A stretch of 64,000 nucleotides of DNA from Burhinus oedicnemus (lineage: Eukaryota > Chordata > Aves > Charadriiformes > Burhinidae): the NCBI GenBank assembly GCA_008921705.1, contig VFFE01007258.1, positions 1,914,968-1,978,967 of the forward strand. Direction: 5' to 3'. A program made the translations under genes and the position numbers. Positions within the stretch are counted from its first letter, which is position 1. Every line of letters starts with the position of its first letter. The notes beneath the pieces were generated by a model that ran no database searches, was not told the DNA's origin, and saw only the letters and a list, made by a program, of their open reading frames with translations. Positions 53,453 to 62,689 of this stretch are shown here, piece by piece.

Positions 53453-55837
53453 AAAACGAATCGCCAGGTATACAGCAGGGTACATGCTCCAATTCTTTGC
53501 CAAACACTTTAATATCTACACAAGCTCAAGAGAGTATTCTGTCCAGAGCAAGGCAAAAGTAAATGGCCTTATTAAGTGAATGTGAAACCCATGCTGCTTT
53601 CCTTCACAGCACCACATACAGCACGTATGTGCACATATAGCACAAGCTATAGCATTAGGGCTCTTGCTCACTCCCTTACCTTCTGACCTCCTCCAATTTT
53701 TTTGCTGTTTCTCCAGGGTACTTTCAAAGGAACAAGTAAGGCACGAATCTCACTCCAAGCCAGCCCAGGACAGAAGCAGTCTTGGTTAGTTGTAAGGTAT
53801 GAGAACCATCCATACCCCAAAAGCTCATAATGGACGTTTCCGAGAGATTTGCTTCTCTCCATTAAAACCAAGTCTCTCTTTTAGCTCCACACACAAATCT
53901 CTGCTAGCCGTTTTCTCCTAGTTTACAGCAGAGCATTAAGAGAGCTATGGGGACTCCCAGAGTTTGGATACACCACATCAGGAAGCATGTTTGATATCTC
54001 TGAGAGCTAGGAAACCTGCCAACTTCCACACCGATGATGACATCTCTCAGTGGTGCAAAAAGGCAGGAGACCTCACTCATGTGTCTTGTAGCACAGATTT
54101 GAGGAAGATCTTATCTCATAGGATCTTTTACTCCAGTTTCTACAGAGACCAGTGGAAAGACACTCAGGATGTATGAATGCAGGTAAATTAAGCAATACCA
54201 GGGCACATGCACAGACTCAATAATCTATGCTCTTATTATACTGTCAAAATGGTTCCAGGCAGGGCACTGGCATGGGCCAGTTAACACCTTTCTGGATCAT
54301 TCCCAGACAGTCTGGGACTTAATACAAGCCAAAGACCATTTCCAACACTCAATTTAGCTGTAGCCACTCTTCTCTGTTTTGCAGACTGAAAGAGGTCAGG
54401 ATTGTGGACAGATGGCCTCACTCACCTCTACTGGAGTCAGAAAAAGCCTGAGGCCCACCTGTATTTTCGTACAAACTGGATAACCTCCTAGTTTCATCCT
54501 CATCAGTCATCTGACAATCCAGGCCCCTTACACCTACGCTCTCCTCTGGGTAGCTCCTGCTGACTCCACCAGGAAAAAACCCAAGGTAGACAGGAGAGAT
54601 TAGCGCACACATGAAGTGTGACCCTACAGATGTGAGCTGGGCACATTGCAAATGTGCGGATACAGATACTGTGCTGGAGGGTAAGCTCTCCAGGGAGTAC
54701 CTAAAGTCATTGGCGGGCCAAAATAATCCTTGATTTAAGACAATTTATGTTGGTGGAGTTACACCTAGATGACTTCGACTACTATTTATTATTCTTATTG
54801 TACCTGTGACCAAGCATACAGTGAGTTCATCCTCAGAGCAGAATGTCATCAGTTAGATGGTGCACACACTCAAAATGAAATCACGGCCAAGCCTGAAAGA
54901 AGCTGCAAACACGAAGAACAACTCCTTACAGAAATCAGGAGTCCTTTCAGGGGTCCATTCTCCTCTATCACAAGCATTGCAATTATATCTAAACCACTAC
55001 CAAAATAAGGATACGGGGAACCCCACCGAGGCTGGCACAATCGGGTACATTGCAATAGAAAAACTTGGTAGTAACAGTGCTTTAGTTTTCCAGCTTTTCT
55101 ATCTAAAGGGATCTCAAATATTTTGAGCTTTGTTTTGGATTTTTCCTGTACTCACACAGATGCTGCAAAGTATGACCATCTTCATAGTGCCCCTGGCCCT
55201 GGGTGAATGGCAAAAGCTGTTTAACAGCAGCACTTACACAACATGTAAGAATGAAAATGTGTGTTGCATCCCCCTGCCTCGGCAAGGAAACGCAGGCAGG
55301 AAGCCGGCAGCTACCACTGCTGGAGTGCAGCCAGGGCACCGGGGCTACACAGCATCCCTCGCAACCAGCCCCATGGGATCCTCTGCCACCCCCATGCAGG
55401 CAGAACTACCTACGTTGTACCCTGACGGAAGCATTTCACCCCAACCCCTCCCAGTCCCAGCTCCTTCACAGATGAATGCCCAGAACCTCCACGCAGAGAC
55501 ATGGGGTCAGTGCCACTTTGGGTGACCCGCTGAACACACCATTGCTTCAGCTGAGCCCGGACAAGCTTGTCGTGCATCCAAGTCCTGCTGGGGCCCAGCT
55601 TCATTCAGTGTTGTGAAGGGGATGCAATCACGGCACAAGATAGCACAGCACTGCCAGAGCCCCCAGCAGCAAGGTGGGAGCATAATCTCCCCATACGCAA
55701 TGTAACTCGCAGCTCTTTGGGAAGAACAGCAGCAAATTATTTCCCCACAGCTCCCCGAAAATATTGGTACACCAGGACACACAGAAAGTAAATCGGTCTC
55801 TAGCATTAATAGTCCATACTACCAGAGCGGGCAGAAA
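53453..55837. other. Intron 1 stretch, nothing recognised
   Basis: A GC-richer patch at 55250-55700 is open for 90-130 codons in several frames on both strands. None resembles a known family. No repeat recognised. Confidence 0.5.
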
Positions 55838-55905
55838 CATATATACATATATGTGTATACCTAAGCACATGTATAATAAACTACATATATAATAACAATA
55901 TATGT
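55838..55905. repeat. AT/TATG low-complexity repeat
   Basis: Degenerate alternating purine-pyrimidine DNA (ATATATACATATATGTGTAT and following CATATATAATAACAATATAT), prone to slippage. Confidence 0.7.
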
Positions 55906-56155
55906 GTCTTGATAAATGTACAGATTAAACAGAATTGCAGTGATAAGACTAGGAAAACTGATGCCTGCTGGATGACTTTTTATATCAGAAGCTTTTTCTT
56001 AGCAAATGGGTCACTTTAAACCACTGTCAGCCTCAACTCAATTTGTATGAACAGACCTGAGTTCCTACAAGGCAGCTCCTGTTCGCACTACGTAAGAGAC
56101 AGGCTAGCCGAGTTGTGAAGAAAGGGGAAAGTCCTTCAAAATGGAGATGACAAGT
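55906..56155. other. Intron 1 stretch, nothing recognised
   Basis: Short AT-rich interval without recognised features. Confidence 0.5.
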
Positions 56156-56340
56156 ATTCGTCTGTCAATTAATTGATTAAAAAGGCTCCCAATGAAACCA
56201 TAAAACCCAATTAACTAGGGCTGAACCCCACAGTGAGGTGCTTATGACATCCGCTGTAATTCTAAATCGGGTGGCTGTGCTATACCTTAATACAATCTAT
56301 ACCAAAAGGAATTCATAATGATTAGACCATTATTTTGAAG
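56156..56340. other. Possible conserved non-coding element near the promoter
   Basis: Dense homeodomain-like cores (GTCAATTAATTGATTAAAAA, ACCCAATTAACTAGGGC, CATAATGATTAGACCATTA) lie within 185 bp, about 1.1-1.3 kb downstream of the exon 1 donor. Proximity to the promoter makes an intronic enhancer plausible. No direct evidence. Confidence 0.28.
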
Positions 56341-57159
56341 TGTTACCAGGCTCCTAGTACTAAAAGCTGAAAGGAAGGCCAAGGATTTCTGCCAAGCAGC
56401 CTGAAACCTTCTGGCATTACAGCTGCGGACACCTTAGAGGAGAAGAGTTCCCCTTTCTCCTGGGAAGTTGTATGGACTACGACCATATCATGCCAGCATC
56501 TCTTATTAGCATTCTGCTTGCTGTCTCTAAGAGGCAAAGTGACAGAAGTTGGAGCATTCAGACAGACAGATCCCCCCCACTTCTGCTGGTCCACGAGCAG
56601 TTAGCAGCAGGCAGAAAGCACGCCAGGCAATTCACTCTGCCTTCCCCAGGCCTCAGCCCGCCAGCTCCAGGTTACCTCTGCAGCAGAGGCTGGAGGGATA
56701 CAGGGCTCAAGTTAACTTTGATGCCACGACTATTGCTCCAGCCTGGAAACCAGTCACCAGGTCTGGTTTTGTTCTGCTTGGCTCATGTCAGAGCCATTCT
56801 GCTGCTATTCACGAGAAAGGTCCAGGTTATGGGGAAGAGACAAGAACTGTCTCATTTTAACACCTCGGTGACAAGAGGCAAAAAGCAGCTTTATTCCCTG
56901 CACAGAGGCACCTCGGAGATGAAGTCCGGAAGCCCTCCAGCATCTCCTCATCAGCAAGGGCCTGGGCATCAGCCCTGGGGCTGACGTGGGCCCCCAGGGC
57001 CGGGAGGAGGAGGAGGAGCACCAGAAGGGCTTTCCCAGGCCTTGCTCACAGCTGAGCCTCCCAGGCTCCCGGCGGGGGCTACCCTGGGAGGGAGGCAGGG
57101 TGCGAAGACCGTTCCCCCCCAGGACCGACCTCTCCCCTCCCCGCCGCGGGCAGTGGCAG

Positions 57160-57249
57160 TGGTTTATCCCTCTCTGCCTCCAGGGTGAGGGAGAAGGGGT
57201 CTGTGCTCTGGTTTATCCCTCTCTGCCTCCAGGGTGAGGGAGAAGGGGG
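57160..57249. repeat. Tandem duplication, 49-bp unit, about 1.8 copies
   Basis: The segment beginning TGGTTTATCCCTCTCTGCCT recurs exactly 49 bp later (57160 and 57209), and identity continues through GGGTGAGGGAGAAGGGG. It lies in intron 1 about 200-290 bp from the donor. The perfect identity suggests a recent duplication or an assembly artefact next to the gap. Confidence 0.9.
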
Positions 57250-57381
57250 TTGGAGGGGGCTGTGCTCAGCGGGCGGGCGGCGGAAAGTTTTTTTGCTCCA
57301 GAAGAATGGCCCTTTTGAAGCACTTCTGCCCCACTGCACACTGCTAAGCGAAGCCAATCCCCTGCGCCCGGAGGCGCAAAA

Positions 57382-57401
57382 NNNNNNNNNNNNNNNNNNN
57401 N
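57382..57401. other. Assembly gap, 20 N
   Basis: Twenty N bases inside the GC-rich part of intron 1, 43 bp from the splice donor. The true length is unknown. It signals that this CpG island was hard to sequence, which bears on the frame break in the neighbouring exon. Confidence 1.
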
Positions 57402-57444
57402 GGACAAAAGCACCCCCTCCGCCCGCACCCCCCGCGGCGGCGGT

Positions 57445-57450
57445 ACTCAC
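57445..57450 (-). other. Splice donor of exon 1
   Basis: Read on the minus strand, the coding sequence ...AACAGCAGC is followed by GTGAGTACCG, a near-consensus 5' splice site. In the SorCS family the next residues (VILILTK) begin exon 2, so a phase-0 junction here is what the family predicts. The matching acceptor lies left of the window, making intron 1 longer than 57 kb. Confidence 0.88.
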
Positions 57451-58102
57451 GCTGCTGTTGTGCCCCGACCAGTGCACCATGGCTTGGTTGTGCGCCGAGT
57501 CGCCGGCGAGGGCGAAGGTGGTGCTGCCCAGCCGCAGCTCCTCCAGCCCGAAGCGGGCGGCGCCGGCCTCCCCCGGCTCCCGCCCCGCCGCGCCGCCCGG
57601 CCCCGCGGCGCCCCGCGGGCTGCGGCCCCGCCGCCGCCGACCCGCCGCCGGCCGGCCGCCCGCCGGGGGGGACCCCCGGCCCCGCAGAGGACGGGTCTCG
57701 GCAGGAGCCGCCGCCGCCGCCGCCTCGGGGCCGGCTCTCCCCGGCCACTTTCTCGGGCTCCCTCGTCAATCGCCGGGTCTCCCAGCCGCTGAATTTCGTC
57801 CCCGCGGGAGCAGGGGCGAGGGTCGCTTGCAGCTCGGCATCCTCCGCCTCCATCTCGGCCCCTTGCCCTCTCTCACCTCCCTTCTCCCCGGGGAACCTCC
57901 TCTGCTCCTCTTCTCCTCTGTCGGTCCTCAAATGCATTAATAATCCCTGCTGCGGATGTTGCTGCTGCTGCGGCTTCACCTGGGAATGGCAGGATCTGCA
58001 AGTTATTTCTGCACCGGTAAACCCAAAAGTGAAGAGGAAAAGCCATGTCCAGTACAGGAGAGCAACGTGCCAGGCTGGGTACCAGCCAGCAACTTTTTCC
58101 AT
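57451..58102 (-). CDS. SORCS3: SorCS-type VPS10 sorting receptor, coding exon 1 (SORCS3 favoured, SORCS1 possible)
   Basis: This is the first coding exon of a neuronal type I membrane receptor that sorts cargo such as neurotrophin receptors between Golgi, endosomes and synapse. The ATG at 58102-58100 (G at -3 and +4) opens a signal peptide with a strong core (about residues 12-29, WHVALLYWTWLFLFTFGF), then GAEITC, a short Gln run, an acidic/basic stretch and a Gly/Ala/Pro/Arg-rich propeptide. The exon end, in another frame, reads ARFGLEELRLGSTTFAL, then AGDSAHNQAMVHWSGHNSS, the near-invariant SorCS1/3 entry to the VPS10 domain. For SORCS3: GAEIT after the signal core, a downstream EM...PAPA...RR order, and about 190 residues before this block (I recall about 180 in human SORCS3, 158 in SORCS1). 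For SORCS1: the ARF-EELRL-STTFAL wording and an RRRR motif. The 652-bp length implies one extra base (or two missing) between about 57560 and 57766, probably a sequence error. The family is sure; the paralog is about 60:40. Confidence 0.9.
57665..57677 (-). other. Candidate site of the frame break (G7-A-C5 run)
   Basis: The plus strand has seven G, one A, five C (sense strand G5-T-C7). The two exon frames overlap here: the N-terminal frame is open throughout and the C-terminal frame is open only left of a stop at 57766-57768. A single spurious C in the C7 run would explain the one-base excess. Other G/C runs between 57560 and 57766 are equally possible in principle. Confidence 0.4.
57707..57724 (-). 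repeat. (GGC)n trinucleotide run in the propeptide-coding region
   Basis: About six CCG/GGC units lie inside exon 1. They would encode poly-Gly in the N-terminal frame and poly-Ala in the C-terminal frame. Such runs are length-variable and error-prone. Confidence 0.85.
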
Positions 58103-58181
58103 CGCTGCTGACTGCTGATGAGTGCGAGGGAGAAAGAGCAGGAAAGGGAGAGCCGGAGCGAGAGAGCAGGGTGCTGCCGAT

Positions 58182-58217
58182 CTACCCGCCGCGGGGTAAA
58201 CACAGCGAGAACTCCAT
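58182..58217 (-). CDS. Short upstream ORF in the 5' leader, 11 codons
   Basis: An ATG at 58217-58215 on the minus strand opens MEFSLCLPRGG and stops at TAG (58184-58182), 79 bases before the main ATG. The start context is weak at -3 (T) but has G at +4. If the transcript starts upstream of 58217, as the promoter elements suggest, this uORF would be scanned first and could tune translation of the receptor, with room for re-initiation. The sequence is certain; translation is inference. Confidence 0.5.
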   Translation of the reverse strand: MEFSLCLPRGG

Positions 58218-58268
58218 AAAGTTTCAGACTCTGCTGTATTAGATGCAGCCGGGGGGTAGGGGAGAATG

Positions 58269-58381
58269 CTTTTTTTCCCCCCCTTTTATTTTTCTTTCTC
58301 TCTCCTTGTTTTCTTTTCTTTCTTTTCCACTTTTTCCTTTTTTTCTTTTTTTTTTCTTTTTCTTTTTTTTTTCCCCCCCCC
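58269..58381 (-). repeat. Homopurine/homopyrimidine tract, 113 bp
   Basis: Plus-strand pyrimidines (minus-strand purines) run for 113 bp with only three interruptions (58288 A, 58308 G, 58329 A). The tract is bounded by C runs at both ends. It lies 167-279 bp upstream of the ATG, probably in the 5' leader or core promoter. On the sense strand it would be an A/G-only RNA segment beginning with a run of nine G. Such tracts can form triplex DNA or G-rich structures. Confidence 0.9.
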
Positions 58382-58457
58382 AAGACCGGCGTTGCTGATC
58401 AGGCTTTTGATGGAAGGCAGAGCCACAACCACACGGGGGAGGAGCTGAATTGAAATC

Positions 58458-58485
58458 AGAGAGAGAGAGGGAGAGAGAGAGGAGC
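58458..58485 (+). repeat. (GA)n microsatellite
   Basis: GA dinucleotides with two small breaks, on the strand opposite the gene. Together with the CT run at about 58543-58575 it makes the promoter region rich in GAGA-type sequence. Confidence 0.85.
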
Positions 58486-58526
58486 GAATCCTGGCTGGTG
58501 ATTTCTCCCGGCTGCCTCTGTCGAAG

Positions 58527-58589
58527 TCACAGCTCGCTCCTCTCCCGCTCGCTCTCTCTCTGCTCCCTCTCACTTCGCCGCTTCTGCAT
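58527..58589 (-). CDS. Second potential upstream ORF, 20 codons
   Basis: An ATG at 58589-58587 on the minus strand opens MQKRRSEREQ and a Ser/Arg/Glu-rich continuation, with a TGA at 58529-58527. It matters only if transcription starts upstream of 58589. Given the GC box at 58605-58615, the start may instead lie downstream of it. Confidence 0.25.
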   Translation of the reverse strand: MQKRRSEREQRESERERSEL

Positions 58590-58604
58590 CACACTCCTCC
58601 CGCA

Positions 58605-58615
58605 GCCGCCCCGCC
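58605..58615 (-). promoter_or_regulatory. Candidate GC box (Sp1-type)
   Basis: GCCGCCCCGCC on the plus strand reads GGCGGGGCGGC on the gene strand, a good Sp/KLF site. It is 26 bp downstream of a CCAAT element, a normal arrangement for a TATA-less CpG promoter with starts around 58500-58580. Confidence 0.5.
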
Positions 58616-58640
58616 AGGACGCCCCGCGTGTGCTTCGTGA

Positions 58641-58650
58641 GCGATTGGTT
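58641..58650 (-). promoter_or_regulatory. Candidate CCAAT box (NF-Y-type)
   Basis: GCGATTGGTT on the plus strand reads AACCAATCGC on the gene strand, a strong NF-Y match at the upstream edge of the CpG island. NF-Y sites usually sit 60-100 bp before the start, which would place transcription starts near 58550-58590. Confidence 0.5.
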
Positions 58651-59939
58651 ACTCACTCCCCACACACACCGCACACCCACACGCTGAGGAGGACTTACCC
58701 CAACTTTTAAACTCACACCATCTGATTCCTTCCTTCCCCTGCGTTTCCCATCAGCTCAAACCCCTAAAACCTGCTCCCCGACATACTAAACCCACCGCAC
58801 ATGAACTGGAAGCAAACGGGCAAAGTGAAGGAGCAATATATACATATAAGCATACATACACGTGTGTATAGTATTACCAGAGGAAATATTTTAATTCGAT
58901 TAAGTGGCCTTAAATGTCTGAGCAGGCTCTGAAATGTCCCTTTCTTTCTCTCCCCCTGTGACTGATGTAAATGCACTGGAGTTGCTGGGAATAGGCACCT
59001 GTGCTTGATTTCACAGAGGGAAAGTCGCATTTCTACCCCTCTGTTCTCTCCTCCGCTTTTGCTTCACTGTGCCGTCATTTACAGTAGCTGCCGATGTTTA
59101 GATAAATCACTCAGGCACGGCAGAGATGTAGTCACATAAATGCTGATGGAGACAGGGACAAGCTTTTGGAAATTAAATGACAGCAGTTGGTGGCAGGAGA
59201 GGGGGAGAGAGAGATTCCCCACCACTGGTTTATCAGCAGAAAAAAACCCGTTTCTGCTCTAGCTGTCTCATATTTTCAGGACCAGCAATTTCTCCCCCAG
59301 GAGCTGCGCTCTTCTCTCACTAGATCTCTTCCCCACAGAGTAGTCGCTGGTGGTGGCCAGAGGAGATCACCAAGCCCTGACAGCAGAGGTTGGGCTCTGC
59401 CGGCCAGGAGCCACTGCAGGCAGCCCAGTTGGTGACTGCCTATGCAGCAGGACAGGGGTCCGAGCTTTAACAGGCACTTGCAAATGTCCACGGGCTTTAA
59501 AACTGGAGGGAATTAAAGGCTCTTCCACTGGAATTTTATTCCATCCCCATCTACCTGCTCTCACTCATTCCCATTTGATTTCTAGGAGAGTTGATTTTTT
59601 TAATTAATGTTTTTAACATTTCCTTCCTGACACAGAAGACTTTCTTGTATTTTTTGGCAGGGCATTTTGGAAAGAGATTTACAGATTTGTTCCACATTCT
59701 TCTAGAGATTTCACTCAAATGCTCACTGGTGACACGTCTTGGGATATTAGCACAAGACCACAGGCTAAGGGAGACTCACAGTAATTGAGGCTGGGCATAA
59801 CTTCATGCTGCTTACAACAATGATGGATTGTCTGAAATGTAACCACCAGACCTCAGCTAAATCTAGTGTAAACCAATTAACGGCATACCTGTTTCCATAT
59901 CTCCCAGCTAAATGGTTACTATTAGTTACAGCCTGTCGG
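58651..59939. other. 5' flank of the gene, nothing recognised
   Basis: CpG density falls off. It contains an alternating ATATACATATAAGCATACATACACGTGTGTATA-like low-complexity run at about 58836-58869. Open frames are short and unlike known proteins. Confidence 0.5.
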
Positions 59940-60135
59940 TAATAATAATTAACGCTTTGCACTTAAACAACTCCTTTCCTTTACTAAGCCCAAAGGTCTT
60001 CACAAAAGCCAGTGAATTTTACTCTTGTATAAATGAGGGAAACTGAGTCACGGTGCAATCAGCAAAGCAGCGAGGATTGCAGGTGGAGCTACCTCATTAT
60101 CAGCCCAATCCTTTGTCTTCTATACAATAGATTGA
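59940..60135 (+). mobile_element. MIR-type SINE relic, best preserved in the window
   Basis: The motif order is long and colinear with the sauropsid MIR-like family: ATAATAATTAACGCTTTGCA, a CTCCTTTCCTTTACTAAGCC segment, CAAAGGTCTTCACAAAAGCC, ATAAATGAGGGAAACTGAGT, then CACGGTGCAATCAGCAAAGC, a GGATTGCAGGTGGAGCTACC stretch and a TCTATACAATAGATTG end resembling CCTATCCACTAGACC. It lies upstream of the promoter in the 5' flank. Confidence 0.72.
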
Positions 60136-62689
60136 CCAGATGGATCTGTCCCAAAGGATGCACTGAAGAGGGACACCTGCCTCGGACAAGTCTCTAAAAG
60201 AGGCTTTAATCTAAAGGGATGCAATTCAAAGAGATGAGTGGGAGAGACAGAAAAAGAACTTGGAAGGAAATTAATAAGAGGTCAGAGGAAAATTCTCATG
60301 GGATTGTAATAGAGATTTGCATGCCAAGGAGTGGCTAAGGCTAATGAGAGAAAAAATCTAGCTGTCTCATTTAGGCAGAGGATTATCTCTGGATTGTTAT
60401 GAGTGACCAGTGAGTGATATGGATGTGCCTGGTACAGCACACCTCATGCAGAGGGAGTATACTACACCTGCAGAGCTCTTCAGCAAATGCACACGAGTCA
60501 GTCGTGGAGAGAAAATACCGGATCCAACCTGAGGACCACATCCACTTTTTCCAGCATTTCCCTTGTTGGGGGTGGATATAAGACAGAGATCTACAGTAAG
60601 AACCTTTTCCTGATCCCTATTTCCAGGAATCATCAGTTTTGGAGATTCCAGAAGCAGAAATTGCACCTGATCCCTTACGTTTAATAGCTACGGATAGACC
60701 TGTCCTCCCTAAATTTGTCTAATCCTTATTTATACTCGTGGTGTCTGAGGCATGCTGTGGTAGTCAATTTTACAATCTGATTATGTGTGCTTTTGAATAC
60801 TCATGGTCTGCACTTATCTGAGAGAGACATTTTAAATCGCCATAATCTAATCTTGTTGCCAGCCATCTTTCTGCCACAGATGATGTGATGATTGAGCCGT
60901 CAGAGATACGAAACCAGAGTCTTTGGCACAAAAGAATAATCCCCTGTCTTTTGATGTAAGGCATAGCTGTCTGAGTTGGGAGCTACAGTAAGCCCCTACG
61001 CTGTCATTGGAGAGGGGCTGAATTCATATACTCGGCCAAAAAGAAGCAGTGGTGTGCAGTGACCAGACTCTGTGGCCGTGCTCACGAGAAAGCAAAGGCC
61101 GCACTCGTGGGTATCGTGACCTGAGGTTACACCTGACCTGACGTTTCGATAGCACACACTACACGCCATGTCCAGCTCCAACCCCTGATGAGAATGTGTT
61201 TTCCAACAGAGCTGCTACGCTACCTGATCAGGAGAGTGCTCTTCTGTTTCACACAGCCCATATTGCCTCCAGGGAGGGGAGAGGAGCGAGCCCTGGGAGC
61301 CGTGGAACAGGAGGCAGTTGTTGGTACTGTAAAACATGATGCTGTGAGAGCAAATGCAAGATGCAGGTCTCAGCTGGCCTCTTCAGCCTCTGCCTTTACC
61401 AGGATAAGCAGTGGCAGGGTGGCAGGAGGTGTTCCTCTTCGCCAGGGAGGAACTACTGCCAAGGCAGAGATCTACACAGACATGAGATGGTTTCAGGAGC
61501 TTCTCACTTTTGGGGTCAGGAAGCACAAGCAGGAATCTAGTGAAGGGAGTTGATACCAGTTCTGGGTAGCTGATGCAGTGGAGCAAGCACCTTCCTAAGG
61601 ATTTATATAGCCTTGAGAAGAGAAGCAGGAACAGAAGGAAACACGGTTAAGTACACAAATCTTCACTTGGGACTAGGCACATTCAGAGACGTGTGGAAAT
61701 ACAGGCTTGGTCAAGGACAGAAGTCCTTACAACAATGATTGCAATAATCTACCATCTGCAGGAATCCTTTCCTCCGAAGTGTTTCACACTCGCAATCAGA
61801 GACTACTTGTGAAAATATGGTCCTGAGACATCTCCTGGCTCCACGGGATTCCTGTCTTCTGAAACATGCTAGACGATGGAGCCTGCGCGACGGAAACATC
61901 TCAGGGACTGTGCCAATATTGCCTGCTCTTAGATGGAGTAGAAAGGGGAAAAGAGGAATGAAAGAGGATGGAGAGAAAGAAACAGAATTGGGTGGGCTTA
62001 ACCAGCTGAGTTTTCAATATAGGACAGAGAGATAACATGGCCTGGTCTATCTTGCACTCGAATGTCTTTTAGGTTAAGCAGTATAATCTTTCCCTAGTAA
62101 ATATTTGTATAATCAGGATTTTGTGAATCTACACTCATTTTAAATCATCAGTTTTCTCTGTAAAGACTGTGTCATGAAGGGAGCCCAAGAACACTGCTCC
62201 ATTGATTCCTATCAAGCCACGGTGAGTGATGAATACTGTAGTTTGACATTACACATAATTCCTCCAAAAGGAATCTCTGTTTGAAAAAAAAGAATTACAA
62301 ATCAGGATACAACAGGGCTTGTTGCAGTTTCCCTTAGGAAAAAAAAATGATGGCTCTCAACTGTAAATATCACAGAGAGATCTTTTTTTTCTAAATAGGT
62401 TCTGGATACTTCATTCTTTAAATAAAATAGAGACTAATTATATTCATCAAAACAACTATTTCCAAGTGGCTCTTATTTCATTGAACAAATGGAAATTGTT
62501 TACCTATGTGGCTTGTTTTGTAGCAGTATTGTCTGAAGTAAATCCTAGGACCTCACATAGGGGCAATGCATTTGGCACACAAAAATTATTTGAAAAGAAT
62601 CCGGAACTGAAATAAAATCTGTATCTTCTTTCCACTGAATTTCATTTCCCTCACTCAGATTATTTTTGGAAAGGTGATTGAACTATTTA
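60136..62689. other. 5' flank, nothing recognised
   Basis: A CpG-bearing patch at about 61020-61170 and low open-frame content elsewhere. No gene, RNA or repeat family recognised. Confidence 0.5.

Larger units (their letters stand above)
56985..58650. promoter_or_regulatory. CpG island spanning exon 1 and the promoter
   Basis: GC content and CpG density rise sharply from about 56985, peak at 57400-57780 where CG dinucleotides are nearly continuous, and stay elevated to about 58650. The island covers the beginning of intron 1, the whole coding exon and the 5' leader. Vertebrate CpG-island promoters of this form drive dispersed transcription starts and are typical for neuronal receptor genes of this family. 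It is by far the strongest CpG signal in the window. Confidence 0.88.

Noticed and set aside
55130..55525. 131-codon plus-strand frame in a GC-richer patch
   Set aside because: Overlapping open frames on both strands, a non-ATG start and no recognisable domain suggest that it is not a gene.
56472..56984. 170-codon plus-strand frame just left of the CpG island
   Set aside because: Overlapping frames are also open, no protein family is recognised, and it is likely GC-related openness in intron 1.
57185..57940. Plus-strand open frame of 251 codons across the CpG island
   Set aside because: It is the antisense shadow of the SorCS exon in stop-poor GC-rich DNA, runs through the N gap, and shows no family motif.
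58003..58383. Minus-strand 126-codon frame with a Lys-rich start overlapping the main ATG, as a possible overlapping uORF
   Set aside because: It opens on TTG in the purine tract and contains no ATG, so it is not a credible upstream ORF. The Lys-rich stretch is just A/G sequence.
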